Shown here piece by piece: positions 23,720-31,820 of a DNA stretch of 64,000 bases. The notes beneath the pieces were generated by a model, which was not told the origin of the DNA, made no database searches, and worked only from the letters and a program-made list of their open reading frames with translations. This DNA comes from VRUE01 sp035605695 (GTDB lineage: Bacteria; Actinomycetota; Thermoleophilia; Solirubrobacterales; 70-9), in NCBI GenBank assembly GCA_035605695.1, contig DATNGZ010000019.1, positions 168,135 through 232,134 on the forward strand. Reading direction: 5' to 3'. The translations under genes were made by a program, and so were the position numbers. Position 1 is the stretch's first letter, and each line of letters starts with the position of its first letter.

Positions 23720-25450
23720 ATGGTCCAGTCCAAGGCCCTCCGACCAGACTGGCTTCCAGCCGTCGCCCTCAGCGCCCTGCTCGCAGCCGCGATGCTGGCC
23801 TGGAACCCGCAGGTCGGCGACCTCGCCGCCCAGGTATTCCGCGCCGAACTCTTCCAGCACGCCGGCCTGGCGATCTGGAACGGCAGCTGGTACGGCGGCC
23901 ACTACACGCTCACCTACAGCTTCCTCTTCCCGCCGCTCGCCTCGCTGCTCGGAGTGCAGGTCGTCGGCGTACTCTCGGTCCTCGCCTCCTCCTACCTATT
24001 CGACCGTCTCGTCCGCGACCGCTGGGGCGAGCCCGCCCGCTGGGCGACCCTCTGGTTCGGCGCCGGCGTGGTCACCCTGCTGGCCGACGGCCAGCTCACC
24101 TTCGCCCTCGGAGTCGCCTTCGGCCTGGCAGCTCTCCGAGCCCTACAAACCCACCGCTCCGCCTGGGCTCTCCTTGCCGCCGCAGCTTGTGCCCTATCCA
24201 GCCCGGTAGCAGCCGTCTTTTTGGCAGGAGTGCTTTTCGCCGCCTCGGCGTCGGAGATCGACTGGAGCGGCCTCTTCCGCGGGTGGCGCGGACGCGGGGG
24301 GGCCGAGAACGGAGGAGCCCCCGCCCGCAGGCCCCCCCGAGGTCGCGACGGGCCCCGTGGCCGAGCCCTTTGGGCCAGCGACGGAGCCCCCGGCCGCGCC
24401 ATATGGATTGCCGCGGTTGCCCTTGCGCTCACCCTCGGGCCCAACATCGTCTTCCCGAGCTCCGGCCAGTTCCCCTTCGCCTTCACCTCCTTCGTCGCGA
24501 TCCCGCTCTGGTGCGGTTCGGCCCTCTACGTGACGCGCGGTCTCGGCAAGGAGGAGCGCCAGCTGCGCTGGGTGCTGGTCGGCTACCTCGCCGCCTCGGC
24601 GGTGATCTGGCTGGCACCTAACCCGATCGGAGGCAACGCGGTCCGACTCGGCGCGCTCTTCGGCGGCCCGGTGCTGGCGGCCGTGGTGCTGGCCCGGCGG
24701 CCCCGCGTCTCACCTTGGTTCCTCGCCCTATTTATGGCTGGCGGCCTCTACTGGCAGGTGACCGCGAGCGTCAGTCAGATCGTCCGCAGCGTCGGCGATC
24801 CCTCGACCTCGCGCAGCTACTTCCAACCCCCGTCGCAGTGGTTGCGCGCGCACGGCGGCTCGGGCGTGCGGGTCGAGGTGCCGCCCACCGCCAACCACTG
24901 GGAGTCGGCCTACCTCGCCTCCCAGGTGGAGCTCGCTCGCGGTTGGCTGCGCCAGCTCGACACCACTCGCGACGACATCTTCTACGACGAAAGCGAGCTC
25001 ACCACCGCCACCTACGGCCACTGGCTGCGCCAGAACGCGATCTCCTACGTTGCCCTGCCCGACGCGCCGCTCGATTACTCCTCGGCCGCCGAGCGGCGGT
25101 TGATCTTGCGCTCCCCGCCCTATCTCAATCTGCGCTGGAGCTCGCCCCACTGGCGGATCTACGCCGTGCGCAACCCCGAGCCGTTGGTCGACCCGATGGG
25201 CGCGGCGGCGGCGCATACCCTCTGGGTGGGACGCCAGAGCTTTGGCCTCGACGTCACCCGCCCCGGCGACTTCCTCGTCCGCGTCAACTTCACCCCCTAC
25301 TGGTCGATCAAGCGCGGCGCCGGCTGCCTGCTGCGCCGCGGCGACTGGACCGTCGCCCACGCCTCCCACCCCGGCATCTTCCGCGTCTCGGCCGACTTCT
25401 CGGTAGGTCGGGCCTGGAACGCGGCCACCGGAGCCCGCAAGACCTGCTGA
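23720..25450 (+). CDS. Large polytopic membrane protein, possibly glycosyltransferase-like
   Basis: A protein of 576 residues from ATG 23720 (an earlier in-frame start at 23687 is possible). The N-terminal two-thirds hold about nine or ten helices, with a non-helical loop early (GLAIWNGSWYGGHYTLTYSF). The C-terminal third, after about residue 350, is soluble (FQPPSQWLRAHGGSGVRVEV; DIFYDESELTTATYGHWL). This layout resembles bacterial membrane glycosyltransferases, but no catalytic Asp-Asp pair is evident. Residues about 184-215 (FRGWRGRGGAENGG..., PPRGRDGPRG) are encoded by an inserted palindromic element and form an odd basic loop between two helices. Confidence 0.75.
   Translation: MVQSKALRPDWLPAVALSALLAAAMLAWNPQVGDLAAQVFRAELFQHAGLAIWNGSWYGGHYTLTYSFLFPPLASLLGVQVVGVLSVLASSYLFDRLVRDRWGEPARWATLWFGAGVVTLLADGQLTFALGVAFGLAALRALQTHRSAWALLAAAACALSSPVAAVFLAGVLFAASASEIDWSGLFRGWRGRGGAENGGAPARRPPRGRDGPRGRALWASDGAPGRAIWIAAVALALTLGPNIVFPSSGQFPFAFTSFVAIPLWCGSALYVTRGLGKEERQLRWVLVGYLAASAVIWLAPNPIGGNAVRLGALFGGPVLAAVVLARRPRVSPWFLALFMAGGLYWQVTASVSQIVRSVGDPSTSRSYFQPPSQWLRAHGGSGVRVEVPPTANHWESAYLASQVELARGWLRQLDTTRDDIFYDESELTTATYGHWLRQNAISYVALPDAPLDYSSAAERRLILRSPPYLNLRWSSPHWRIYAVRNPEPLVDPMGAAAAHTLWVGRQSFGLDVTRPGDFLVRVNFTPYWSIKRGAGCLLRRGDWTVAHASHPGIFRVSADFSVGRAWNAATGARKTC
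24271..24366 (+). repeat. Palindromic repeat family 1, copy a (inside a membrane-protein gene)
   Basis: About 96 bp begin CCTCTTCCGCGGGTGGCG and end GACGGGCCCCGTGGCCGAG, with inner arms of G7 and C7 runs around CCGAGAACGGAGG and CCCCCGCCCGCAGG. Copies b (26294-26392, inverted), c (26542-26634) and d (55472-55567) share its ends and general layout. Here it sits in frame and encodes about 32 residues with no stop codon. Confidence 0.7.
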
Positions 25451-25463
25451 CGCGAGCCGTGAT

Positions 25464-25503
25464 GTCGTACTTCCCGCCGCATAGCGGAAAGAAATGCGAC
25501 CGC
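25464..25503. repeat. Palindromic repeat family 2, copy A
   Basis: About 40 bp: GTCGTACTTCCCGCCGCATA then GCGGAAAGAAATGCGACCGC. The arms pair imperfectly around CCG-CATAG-CGG. It lies in the convergent gap between the membrane-protein gene (ends 25450) and pdhC (ends 25580). Confidence 0.65.
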
Positions 25504-25533
25504 AACGCGGATGCCGGCGAACCAGACCAATGA

Positions 25534-25574
25534 GGTCGTACTTCTTGCCGCATAGCGGAGGAAAGTGCGACCGC
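25534..25574. repeat. Palindromic repeat family 2, copy B
   Basis: A second copy in the same gap, 30 bases after copy A and in the same orientation: GGTCGTACTTCTTGCCGCAT then AGCGGAGGAAAGTGCGACCGC, split here for length. The core GCCGCATAGCGGA is identical to copy A. Confidence 0.65.
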
Positions 25575-25579
25575 TAGGG

Positions 25580-26881
25580 CTAAAGGGCTAGGGCCAGCGG
25601 CTCTTCGAGCAGCGCCCGGATGCGGGCGAGGAACTCAGCGGCGGGCGCGCCATAGAGAATGCGGTGGTCGCAGGCGAGGTTGACGCGCATCAGGTGCGCG
25701 GTCGTGATCTCTCCGTCGCGGATGACCGGGCGCTCGCTGATCGCGCCGACGGCAAGGATCGCCGCCTGCGGCGGGTTGATCACCGCGGCGAAGCTGTCGA
25801 TTCCGAACATCCCCAAGTTGGACACGGTGAAAGTCGCCCCCGAGAGCTCGGGCGGAGTGATCTGCCCGTCCCGCACCCGCTGCGCCAGCGCCCGCGAATC
25901 GGTAGCGATCTGCCGCAGGTTCTTCTGGTCGGCATCGAAGACGGTGGGAACGACGAGCGCGTCACGAGCAGCCACGGCGACGCCAACGTTGACCCGCGAG
26001 TAGAGCTCAAACCGCCCGTCCCGATAAGCGCCATTAGCCCGCGGGTGCTCCCGCAACGCCAGCGCACAAGCCTTGACCACCATGTCGTTGAAGGAGGGCA
26101 CGACGTCGCCCTCTTTGGCACCAGCTTTGATCTGCGCTCGCGCCTCGACAAGCCGGCTCATGTCGACCTCAGCCTCGAGGTAGAAGTGCGGGGCGGTGGC
26201 CTTTGACTCCGCCATCCGCCTGGAGATCGTCGACTGAAGCTTGCTCAACTCTTCGTAGCTGACATGTCCCTTGGCTGTTTCGGGACCGGGGGTCTCGGCC
26301 GCGGGTCCTGTCACGACCTCGGGGGGGCCTGCGGGCGGGGGCTTCGCCTCCGTTCTCGGCCCCCCCGAGGTCGCGCCACCCGCGGCCGAGGCCTTCTCGA
26401 CGTCCACCTTGACGATCCGCCCCCCAGGCCCGGACCCTCGAAGCTTGCCCAAATCGAAGCCCTGCTCTTTGGCCATGCGGCGAGCAACCGGTGACGCCTT
26501 CGGCCGCTCGTTCCCGTCTGGATCGGTGGGCGCTTGGACCGCCTCTTCCGCGGGTGGCGTGGGTGAGGGGGGGGTCGAGGACGCCCCCGCCCGCAGCGCC
26601 CCCCCATCACCCACGACAGGACCCGCGGCCGAGCGCTCGGTCCCATCCCCGTCCCCAACCATCGCAATCGCAGTCCCGATAGCCACCGTCTCACCCTCCT
26701 GCACCAAGATCTCAGAGAGGGTCCCGGCAACATCGGATTCGTAAGCCATGTTCGCCTTGTCGGTCTCGATCTCCACCAGCTCATCGCCAACCGCGATCTC
26801 GTCCCCGACGGCCTTGAGCCACTGCAGAATCGTCCCCTCCTCCATCGAGTCCGACAGCCGCGGCATCACGACCTCGGCCAT
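25580..26881 (-). CDS. pdhC: 2-oxoacid dehydrogenase E2 component (dihydrolipoamide acyltransferase)
   Basis: A 433-residue protein with the usual E2 order: one lipoyl domain (about 1-78, lipoylated Lys in VEIETDKANMAYES), a linker, a peripheral subunit-binding domain (about 127-160, SPVARRMAKEQGFDLGKLRG), a second linker, and the catalytic domain (about 205-433) ending in the active-site DHRILYG. It transfers acyl groups to CoA within the complex. Both linkers (residues about 82-113 and 163-196) are Gly/Pro/Ala-rich and coincide with palindromic repeats in opposite orientations. ATG 26881 overlaps the pdhB stop as TGATG. Confidence 0.95.
   Translation of the reverse strand: MAEVVMPRLSDSMEEGTILQWLKAVGDEIAVGDELVEIETDKANMAYESDVAGTLSEILVQEGETVAIGTAIAMVGDGDGTERSAAGPVVGDGGALRAGASSTPPSPTPPAEEAVQAPTDPDGNERPKASPVARRMAKEQGFDLGKLRGSGPGGRIVKVDVEKASAAGGATSGGPRTEAKPPPAGPPEVVTGPAAETPGPETAKGHVSYEELSKLQSTISRRMAESKATAPHFYLEAEVDMSRLVEARAQIKAGAKEGDVVPSFNDMVVKACALALREHPRANGAYRDGRFELYSRVNVGVAVAARDALVVPTVFDADQKNLRQIATDSRALAQRVRDGQITPPELSGATFTVSNLGMFGIDSFAAVINPPQAAILAVGAISERPVIRDGEITTAHLMRVNLACDHRILYGAPAAEFLARIRALLEEPLALAL
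26294..26392 (-). repeat. Palindromic repeat family 1, copy b (second linker of pdhC)
   Basis: Read on the minus strand it runs CTCGGCCGCGGGTGGCGCGA, then a G7 run with CCGAGAACGGAGG, then CCCCCGCCCGCAGG with a C7 run, and ends GACAGGACCCGCGGCCGAG. The inner part is nearly identical to the copy at 24271-24366. It encodes the linker between the subunit-binding and catalytic domains of the E2 protein. Confidence 0.7.
26542..26634 (+). repeat. Palindromic repeat family 1, copy c (first linker of pdhC)
   Basis: It starts with the same 18 bases as the copy at 24271 (CCTCTTCCGCGGGTGGCG) and ends GACAGGACCCGCGGCCGAG. The stem TGGGTGA pairs with TCACCCA inside. It encodes the linker between the lipoyl and subunit-binding domains of E2, antisense to its orientation in the membrane-protein gene. 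Confidence 0.7.
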
Positions 26882-27870
26882 CAGATCGAGCCCTCCAGCG
26901 CGGCCAGCGCCGCCTTCACGACGTGCTCCTCATGTGGAATTGCAGCCTGCTCCAGCCGCCGCGAGTACGGCATCGGCACGTCGGCACCGGTCACCCGCTG
27001 CACTGGCGCGTCGAGGTGGTCAAAGGCTTGCTCAGTGATCAGCGTCGCCAGGTTGGCGCCGACGCCACCGTGCGGCCAGCCCTCCTCGACGATCACCGCC
27101 CGGTTGGTCTTGCGCACCGACTCGAGAATCGTGTCGAGGTCGAGCGGCCGCAGGGTGCGCGGGTCGATCACCTCGGCCTCGACCTTGTGCTCGTGCGCGA
27201 GCACCCGCGCCGCGTCCTCGGCGACGTGGGCCATCTTCAACAGGCCGATGATCGTCACGTCGGAGCCCTCGCGTCGCACGGCCGCTTCGCCAAAGCGCAG
27301 CATCTCGTCGCCGTCATCGGAGACCTCGCCGCGGCGGCCGTAAAGGTACTCGTGCTCGATGAAGACGACCGGGTTGTCGTCACGGATCGCCGCCTTCAGC
27401 AGCGCCTTGCCGTCGGCCGGGGTCGAGGGGCAGGCGACCAGCAGCCCCGGCACCTGCAGGAAGAGTGCCTCGAAGCTATGCGAGTGGGTGGGGCCGAGCT
27501 GGTGGCCGCCGCCGCCAGGCATCCGGATCACCATCGGCACCTTGGCCTGGCCGTTGAACATGTAGGGGATCGCGGCGGCGTGGTTGACGATCTGGTCCAG
27601 CGCCAGCAGCGCAAAGTTGACCGTCATCAGCTCGACGATCGGCCGCAGCCCGCCCATCGCGGCGCCGACCCCGGCGCCGACGATCGTGTTCTCGGAGATC
27701 GGCGTGTCGCGCACGCGGCGCTCGCCGAACTCGTCGAGCAGGCCTTCGGTCACCTTGAAGGCGCCCTGGAAGACGCCGACGTCCTCGCCCATCACCAGGA
27801 CCGCCTCGTCGCGGCGCATCTCCTCGGCCATCGCGTCGCGCAGCGCCTCTCGCATCCGCAGCTCCGCCAT
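26881..27870 (-). CDS. pdhB: 2-oxoacid dehydrogenase E1 component, beta subunit
   Basis: A 329-residue protein from ATG 27870, overlapping the pdhA stop as TGATG. Landmarks of the E1-beta/transketolase fold are VLVMGEDVGVFQGAFKVTEG, DTPISENTIVGAGVGAAMGG, FNGQAKVPMVIRMPGGGGHQ, LGPTHSHSFEALFLQVPGLL and VIDPRTLRPLDLDTILESVR. With PdhA it forms the TPP-dependent E1 that decarboxylates a 2-oxoacid. Whether the complex prefers pyruvate or branched-chain substrates cannot be settled here. Confidence 0.95.
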   Translation of the reverse strand: MAELRMREALRDAMAEEMRRDEAVLVMGEDVGVFQGAFKVTEGLLDEFGERRVRDTPISENTIVGAGVGAAMGGLRPIVELMTVNFALLALDQIVNHAAAIPYMFNGQAKVPMVIRMPGGGGHQLGPTHSHSFEALFLQVPGLLVACPSTPADGKALLKAAIRDDNPVVFIEHEYLYGRRGEVSDDGDEMLRFGEAAVRREGSDVTIIGLLKMAHVAEDAARVLAHEHKVEAEVIDPRTLRPLDLDTILESVRKTNRAVIVEEGWPHGGVGANLATLITEQAFDHLDAPVQRVTGADVPMPYSRRLEQAAIPHEEHVVKAALAALEGSI

Positions 27871-29057
27871 CAGTCCTCGACCTCGTCGTGCTCGGCCGCG
27901 ACCTCGGGCTCGGTGCCCTCCTGGGCATCGCCGCTCTCGGCTGGGTTGGGACGCGGCCCGTCGGGCTGCCCCGCGTAGGCGGCGCCGGCTTCGGCCAGCT
28001 CGCGCGCCTCGGCGGGCATGTTCTCCTCGCGCTCGCCCCGATGCGGCTTGGGGCTGCGCTCGTCGACCGCGTACCAGGCCTCGCTCTCGGTCACCGCGTA
28101 GAGGTTTTCGTAGAGCGTGTCGAGCGCCGGCTCGGGCGAGGCCTCGGCGAACTCGACCGCGTCGGTGACCGCCGCCTCGGCCTTGTCGCGCACCTCCTGC
28201 ACCTCGCGCTCGCCCAGCACTCCGGCCTCGACGCAGCGCCGGGCGAAGTTCTCGATCGGGTCCTTCTCGCGCCACTCCTCGACCTCCTCGCGCTCGCGGT
28301 AGACCTCGGGGTCGGCGGCAGAGTGGCCGCGGAAGCGGTAGGTGAAGGCCTCGATCAGGGTCGGCTTGCGCTCCTCGCGGGCGAGGCGGATGCCCTCGGC
28401 GACGGCCTCGCGCACCGCCATCACGTCCATGCCGTCGATCCGCTGGCCCGGGATGCCGTAGCCCTCCGCCTTCTTCGAGAGGTCGGTCTGGGCTGAGTGG
28501 CGCTCGACCGAGGTGCCCATCCCGTAGAGGTTGTTCTCGACCAGGAAGAGGATCGGCAGGCTCCAGAGCGCGGCGAGGTTCATCGTCTCGCCGAAGTTGC
28601 CGGCGTTGGAGGCACCATCGCCGAACATGCAGACGGTGACCGCGTCTTCGCCCTTGAAGTCGGAGGAGAGCGCCAGTCCGGCCGCGATCGGCAGGTTGCC
28701 GCCGACGATTCCGTAGCCGCCCATGAAGCGGTGCTCGGCGTCGAAGATATGCATCGAGCCGCCGCGGCCGCCGCTGGTCCCGTCGACCCGGCCGAAGAGC
28801 TCCGCCATTACGTGCTTGGGCTCGGTCCCGCGGGCGATCGCGTGGCCGTGGGTGCGGTAGGTGCCGATTAGGTAGTCCTCCTCGCGCATCACCGAGGCGG
28901 TGCCGACGATCGTCGCCTCCTCGCCGATCGCCAGGTGGAGAAAGCCACCGGCCTTGGCCCGCTGGTACTGCCGCCCGGCCTCCTCCTCGAAGCGGCGGAT
29001 CAGCGCCATCCGCGCGAGCAGCTCGTAGGAAGTTGTGGCGTCGGGCAAATCTGCCAT
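27870..29057 (-). CDS. pdhA: 2-oxoacid dehydrogenase E1 component, alpha subunit
   Basis: A 395-residue protein from ATG 29057. The TPP/Mg motif is CMFGDGASNAGNFGETMNLA followed by LWSLPILFLVENN. HLAIGEEATIVGTASVMREE, GTYRTHGHAIARG and RGGSMHIFD are E1-alpha landmarks, and the phosphorylation-loop region is FRGHSAADPEVYRE. About 60 extra residues at the C-terminus are acidic and Pro/Ala-rich (EEGTEPEVAAEHDEVED-like end) and look disordered. It is the first gene of the pdhABC set. Confidence 0.95.
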   Translation of the reverse strand: MADLPDATTSYELLARMALIRRFEEEAGRQYQRAKAGGFLHLAIGEEATIVGTASVMREEDYLIGTYRTHGHAIARGTEPKHVMAELFGRVDGTSGGRGGSMHIFDAEHRFMGGYGIVGGNLPIAAGLALSSDFKGEDAVTVCMFGDGASNAGNFGETMNLAALWSLPILFLVENNLYGMGTSVERHSAQTDLSKKAEGYGIPGQRIDGMDVMAVREAVAEGIRLAREERKPTLIEAFTYRFRGHSAADPEVYREREEVEEWREKDPIENFARRCVEAGVLGEREVQEVRDKAEAAVTDAVEFAEASPEPALDTLYENLYAVTESEAWYAVDERSPKPHRGEREENMPAEARELAEAGAAYAGQPDGPRPNPAESGDAQEGTEPEVAAEHDEVED

Positions 29058-29067
29058 CGAGGCCACC

Positions 29068-29664
29068 TTAGCTAGCGGCGGAGACCGCCTCCTCCAGTTT
29101 GTCGTCGCCCCAGAAGACCTCGCCGCCGACGACCAGCGCGGGCACCCCGAACACGCCCAGCTTGGCCGCCGAATCCGTCGCCTCGCGCAGGGCGTTCTTG
29201 ACGATTTCGGTCTCGACCGCCTTGAGCAGGGCTTTGGGATGGAGCTCACAGGCAGCGGCCGCGATCAGCACGTTGTCGGGCTCAGAGAGGTCACGCCCGG
29301 CGGCAAAGGCCTGGCGGAAAGCGGCGAGGGCGAAGGAGACGGTGCGCCCAGTCTGCTTGGCGAAGGTGGCGGCGCGCATCGCGAAGAGCCCGTTGCCGGG
29401 CCAGGGCTCGGGCCAAGCCAGCGGCGGCAGGCCGTAAGCGGCTGCCCGCCGCTCGATCTCGGCGATCCCGTCGTCCCGCCCCGGCCCTTTCGACCACGAG
29501 TCCCGGTCGAAGGTCCTGAACAGCCCGCCGAGCAGGACCGGCTGCCACTCGGGCTGCTCCAGTCCAGCCTCGGAGAATAGCCCGCTGATCCGCTCAGCGC
29601 TCAGGTACGCGTAAGGCGAGCCTAGATCGAAATAGAAGGTCGCAGGGGGAGAGAGATTAGCCAC
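29068..29664 (-). CDS. DsbA-family thioredoxin-fold protein (2-hydroxychromene-2-carboxylate isomerase-like)
   Basis: A 198-residue protein of the DsbA/HCCA-isomerase fold. FYFDLGSPYAYLSAERI carries the Ser in place of the first CxxC cysteine, as in HCCA isomerases. The cis-Pro loop is LGVFGVPALVVGGEVFWGDD, the usual C-terminal signature. It lies 10 bases upstream of pdhA on the same strand and may be co-transcribed. Glutathione or another thiol would be the cofactor; the substrate is unknown. Confidence 0.85.
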   Translation of the reverse strand: MANLSPPATFYFDLGSPYAYLSAERISGLFSEAGLEQPEWQPVLLGGLFRTFDRDSWSKGPGRDDGIAEIERRAAAYGLPPLAWPEPWPGNGLFAMRAATFAKQTGRTVSFALAAFRQAFAAGRDLSEPDNVLIAAAACELHPKALLKAVETEIVKNALREATDSAAKLGVFGVPALVVGGEVFWGDDKLEEAVSAAS

Positions 29665-29711
29665 CCGCTGACCTTATGGGTGCATGCACGAGTCGAGGAG
29701 TGAGGTACCTC

Positions 29712-29984
29712 ATGGTAATTTCAATGCTCATGAAGAAACGCATGAAGATCAGCAAGGGCGGCCAGGTCTCGATCCCGGCCCCGATCCGCAAGCGCTGGGG
29801 CACGACGACCGTGACACTCGAGGACCGCGGAGAGGAGATCGTCCTCAAGCCCGTTCCAGACGACCCGATCGCCGCGGCCGCCGGGGCGTTCGCGGGCGTG
29901 GGGCCAAAGATCAACTGGGAGCAGGTCATTCGAGAAGAACGCGAAGCCGACGTGGAAGCGGAGAAGCGCAAGTACGGCCTATGA
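29712..29984 (+). CDS. AbrB/MazE-type antitoxin
   Basis: About 90 residues from ATG 29712, which has GAGG eight bases upstream; an earlier in-frame ATG at 29676 lacks a site. The swapped-hairpin AbrB motif is MKISKGGQVSIPAPIRKRWG then TTTVTLEDRGEEIVLKPVPD. The C-terminal half is charged (WEQVIREEREADVEAEKRKY) and would wrap the toxin. Its stop overlaps the PIN-toxin start as ATGA. Confidence 0.88.
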   Translation: MVISMLMKKRMKISKGGQVSIPAPIRKRWGTTTVTLEDRGEEIVLKPVPDDPIAAAAGAFAGVGPKINWEQVIREEREADVEAEKRKYGL

Positions 29985-30400
29985 CCATCCTCGATGCCAG
30001 TGCTCTGATCGCTGTCATTCAGGGCGAGCCGGCGATGAAGCAGGTGCTGGCGATTCTTCGCGAAGGGTCAGCGGCAATGACGGCTACCAACGTCGCTGAG
30101 GTGTTCGACGTGGTCGGCCGAAAGGCTGGAATCGGTCACGCGCGCATCGCTGACGTGGTCGAACCCCTCTTCGAGGGACCGCTTGCACTTATTGCCGTCG
30201 ATCTGGGTCTTGCGCGTCGTGCGGCCGAAGTCCGTACCGAGCACTACCACCGCAAGCGACGCTCGCTGTCTCTTGCCGACGCCACGCTGCTCGCTGCTCC
30301 CCGCTCCGGTGACAAGATCGCGACCTCCGACTCCGACGTTCTCGCCGTTGCCGTCGAGCTGGGCATCGAGACGATCGAGCTGCCGGCCAGCTCAGGCTGA
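29981..30400 (+). CDS. vapC: VapC-type PIN-domain toxin (ribonuclease)
   Basis: A 139-residue PIN domain. The acidic active-site residues are in MTILDASALIAVIQGEPA, NVAEVFDVVG, LSLADATLLAAP and IATSDSDVLAVA. Members cut specific RNAs, often tRNA anticodon loops or 23S rRNA. It is translationally coupled to the AbrB-type antitoxin. The pair is inserted between lpdA and the DsbA-pdhABC genes, on the opposite strand to both. Confidence 0.9.
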   Translation: MTILDASALIAVIQGEPAMKQVLAILREGSAAMTATNVAEVFDVVGRKAGIGHARIADVVEPLFEGPLALIAVDLGLARRAAEVRTEHYHRKRRSLSLADATLLAAPRSGDKIATSDSDVLAVAVELGIETIELPASSG

Positions 30401-30416
30401 CGCGACCACGCCTCGC

Positions 30417-31784
30417 TCAGGCGTGAATCGCCCAGCCGTCGACTGCCCGGGCGGCGTCGAGGATCGCCTCGGAGATAGTCGGGTGGGGGTGGACGATGCG
30501 GGCCAGCTCCTGGTAGCCGCCCTCCAGCGCCATCGTCGCGACCAGCTCGGCGATCATGTCGCAGGCGCGGTTGCCGACGATGTGGGCGCCGAGGATCTCG
30601 CCGTACTTGGAGTCGACGACGAGCTTGACCAGGCCGTCTTTGTCGTCGTAGACGGTGGCGCCGCCGACGCCGCCGAGCTTCTGCTTGCCGACCTTGATCT
30701 CGTGCCCGGCCTCCTTCGCCGCCGCCTCGGTGAGGCCGACGCTGGCCACCTGCGGGTGGCAGAAGGTCGCCCCGGCGACGAGGTTCTGGTCGACCGGGTG
30801 GGTCGGCTCGCCGGCCGCGTGCTCGACCGCGACGACGCCCTCCTCTGAGGCCTTATGTGCCAGCGCCTTGGCTCCCGTCAGGTCGCCGATCGCGTAGACC
30901 TTCGGGTTCGAAGTGCGGTTGTACTCGTCGACTTTGACCTTGCCGTTGTCGGCCAGCTCGACTCCGGCCTCGGAGAGGCCCAGGCCCTCGACGTCGGCGG
31001 AACGGCCGCCGGCGATGCAGAGGTAGTCGACCTCGGCGCTGCTGTCGCCGTAGCTGAACTTGACCGACTTGTCGCCCGCCTCGACGTTCTCAACCGGGCT
31101 GCCGGTGGAGATCGTGACGTTCTGCTTCTTGAAGGCGCGCTCGACCACGCGGGCCATATCCTTGTCCTCGGCGGGGAGGATCTGGTCGAGCATCTCGATC
31201 AGCAGCACCTCGGTGCCGAAGCGCCCGTAAGCGGATGCGATCTCGCAGCCGGAGGCGCCGGCGCCGACGACCGCAATCTTCTGCGGTTGCTCGGGCAATG
31301 ACCAGGCGCCCCAGGTGTCGACGACGCGGCCGCCGAACTCGACCCCGGGGATTGGCAGCGCCGCCGAGCCGGTCGCCAGCACCACGGTACCCGCCTCGAA
31401 GACCTCGTCGCCGACTTTGACGTTGCCCTCAGGGGTGAGCGAGCCCTCGCCCTCGATCAGGGTGATCTTGTTCTTGTCCCAAAGCATCTTGACCCCGCTG
31501 GAAAGTGACTCCGAGACGTCAGCGCGGCGTTTGCCCAGCGCCTCCCAGTCGATCGAGACGTCCTTGGCGATGACGCCGAGCTCGGCGCTGTCGCTGGCCT
31601 GGTGGTAGATCTCGGCCGTGCGCAGCACCGTCTTGGCGGGGATGCAGGCGTAGTTGAGGCAGCGCCCACCCGGCTTGTCGCGCTCGACCACCGCGGTTTT
31701 CTTGCCGAGCTGGGCGGCGCGGATCGCGGCCACGTAGCCGCCCGGCCCCCCGCCAATCACGATCACATCGTAGGAATCAGCCAC
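30417..31784 (-). CDS. lpdA: Dihydrolipoamide dehydrogenase (E3)
   Basis: A 455-residue flavoprotein disulfide reductase that reoxidises lipoyl groups with NAD+. FAD-binding IVIGGGPGGYVAAIRAAQLG, redox disulfide GGRCLNYACIPAKTVL (the common form is CLNxGCIPSK, so Gly and Ser are both Ala here), NAD-binding IAVVGAGASGCEIASAYGRF, second FAD contact VYAIGDLTGAKALAHKASEE, and the catalytic His-Glu at the end, HPHPTISEAILDAARAVDG. Its C-terminus is convergent with the vapC toxin gene. Confidence 0.95.
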   Translation of the reverse strand: MADSYDVIVIGGGPGGYVAAIRAAQLGKKTAVVERDKPGGRCLNYACIPAKTVLRTAEIYHQASDSAELGVIAKDVSIDWEALGKRRADVSESLSSGVKMLWDKNKITLIEGEGSLTPEGNVKVGDEVFEAGTVVLATGSAALPIPGVEFGGRVVDTWGAWSLPEQPQKIAVVGAGASGCEIASAYGRFGTEVLLIEMLDQILPAEDKDMARVVERAFKKQNVTISTGSPVENVEAGDKSVKFSYGDSSAEVDYLCIAGGRSADVEGLGLSEAGVELADNGKVKVDEYNRTSNPKVYAIGDLTGAKALAHKASEEGVVAVEHAAGEPTHPVDQNLVAGATFCHPQVASVGLTEAAAKEAGHEIKVGKQKLGGVGGATVYDDKDGLVKLVVDSKYGEILGAHIVGNRACDMIAELVATMALEGGYQELARIVHPHPTISEAILDAARAVDGWAIHA

Positions 31785-31820
31785 TGAGGCTGAGCCTATA
31801 GAACCGGGATCGCCCGGCGC

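Noticed and set aside
25464..25574. The two direct palindrome copies as a short CRISPR array
   Set aside because: There are only two units, each itself palindromic, with a third lone copy 14.6 kb away and no cas genes.
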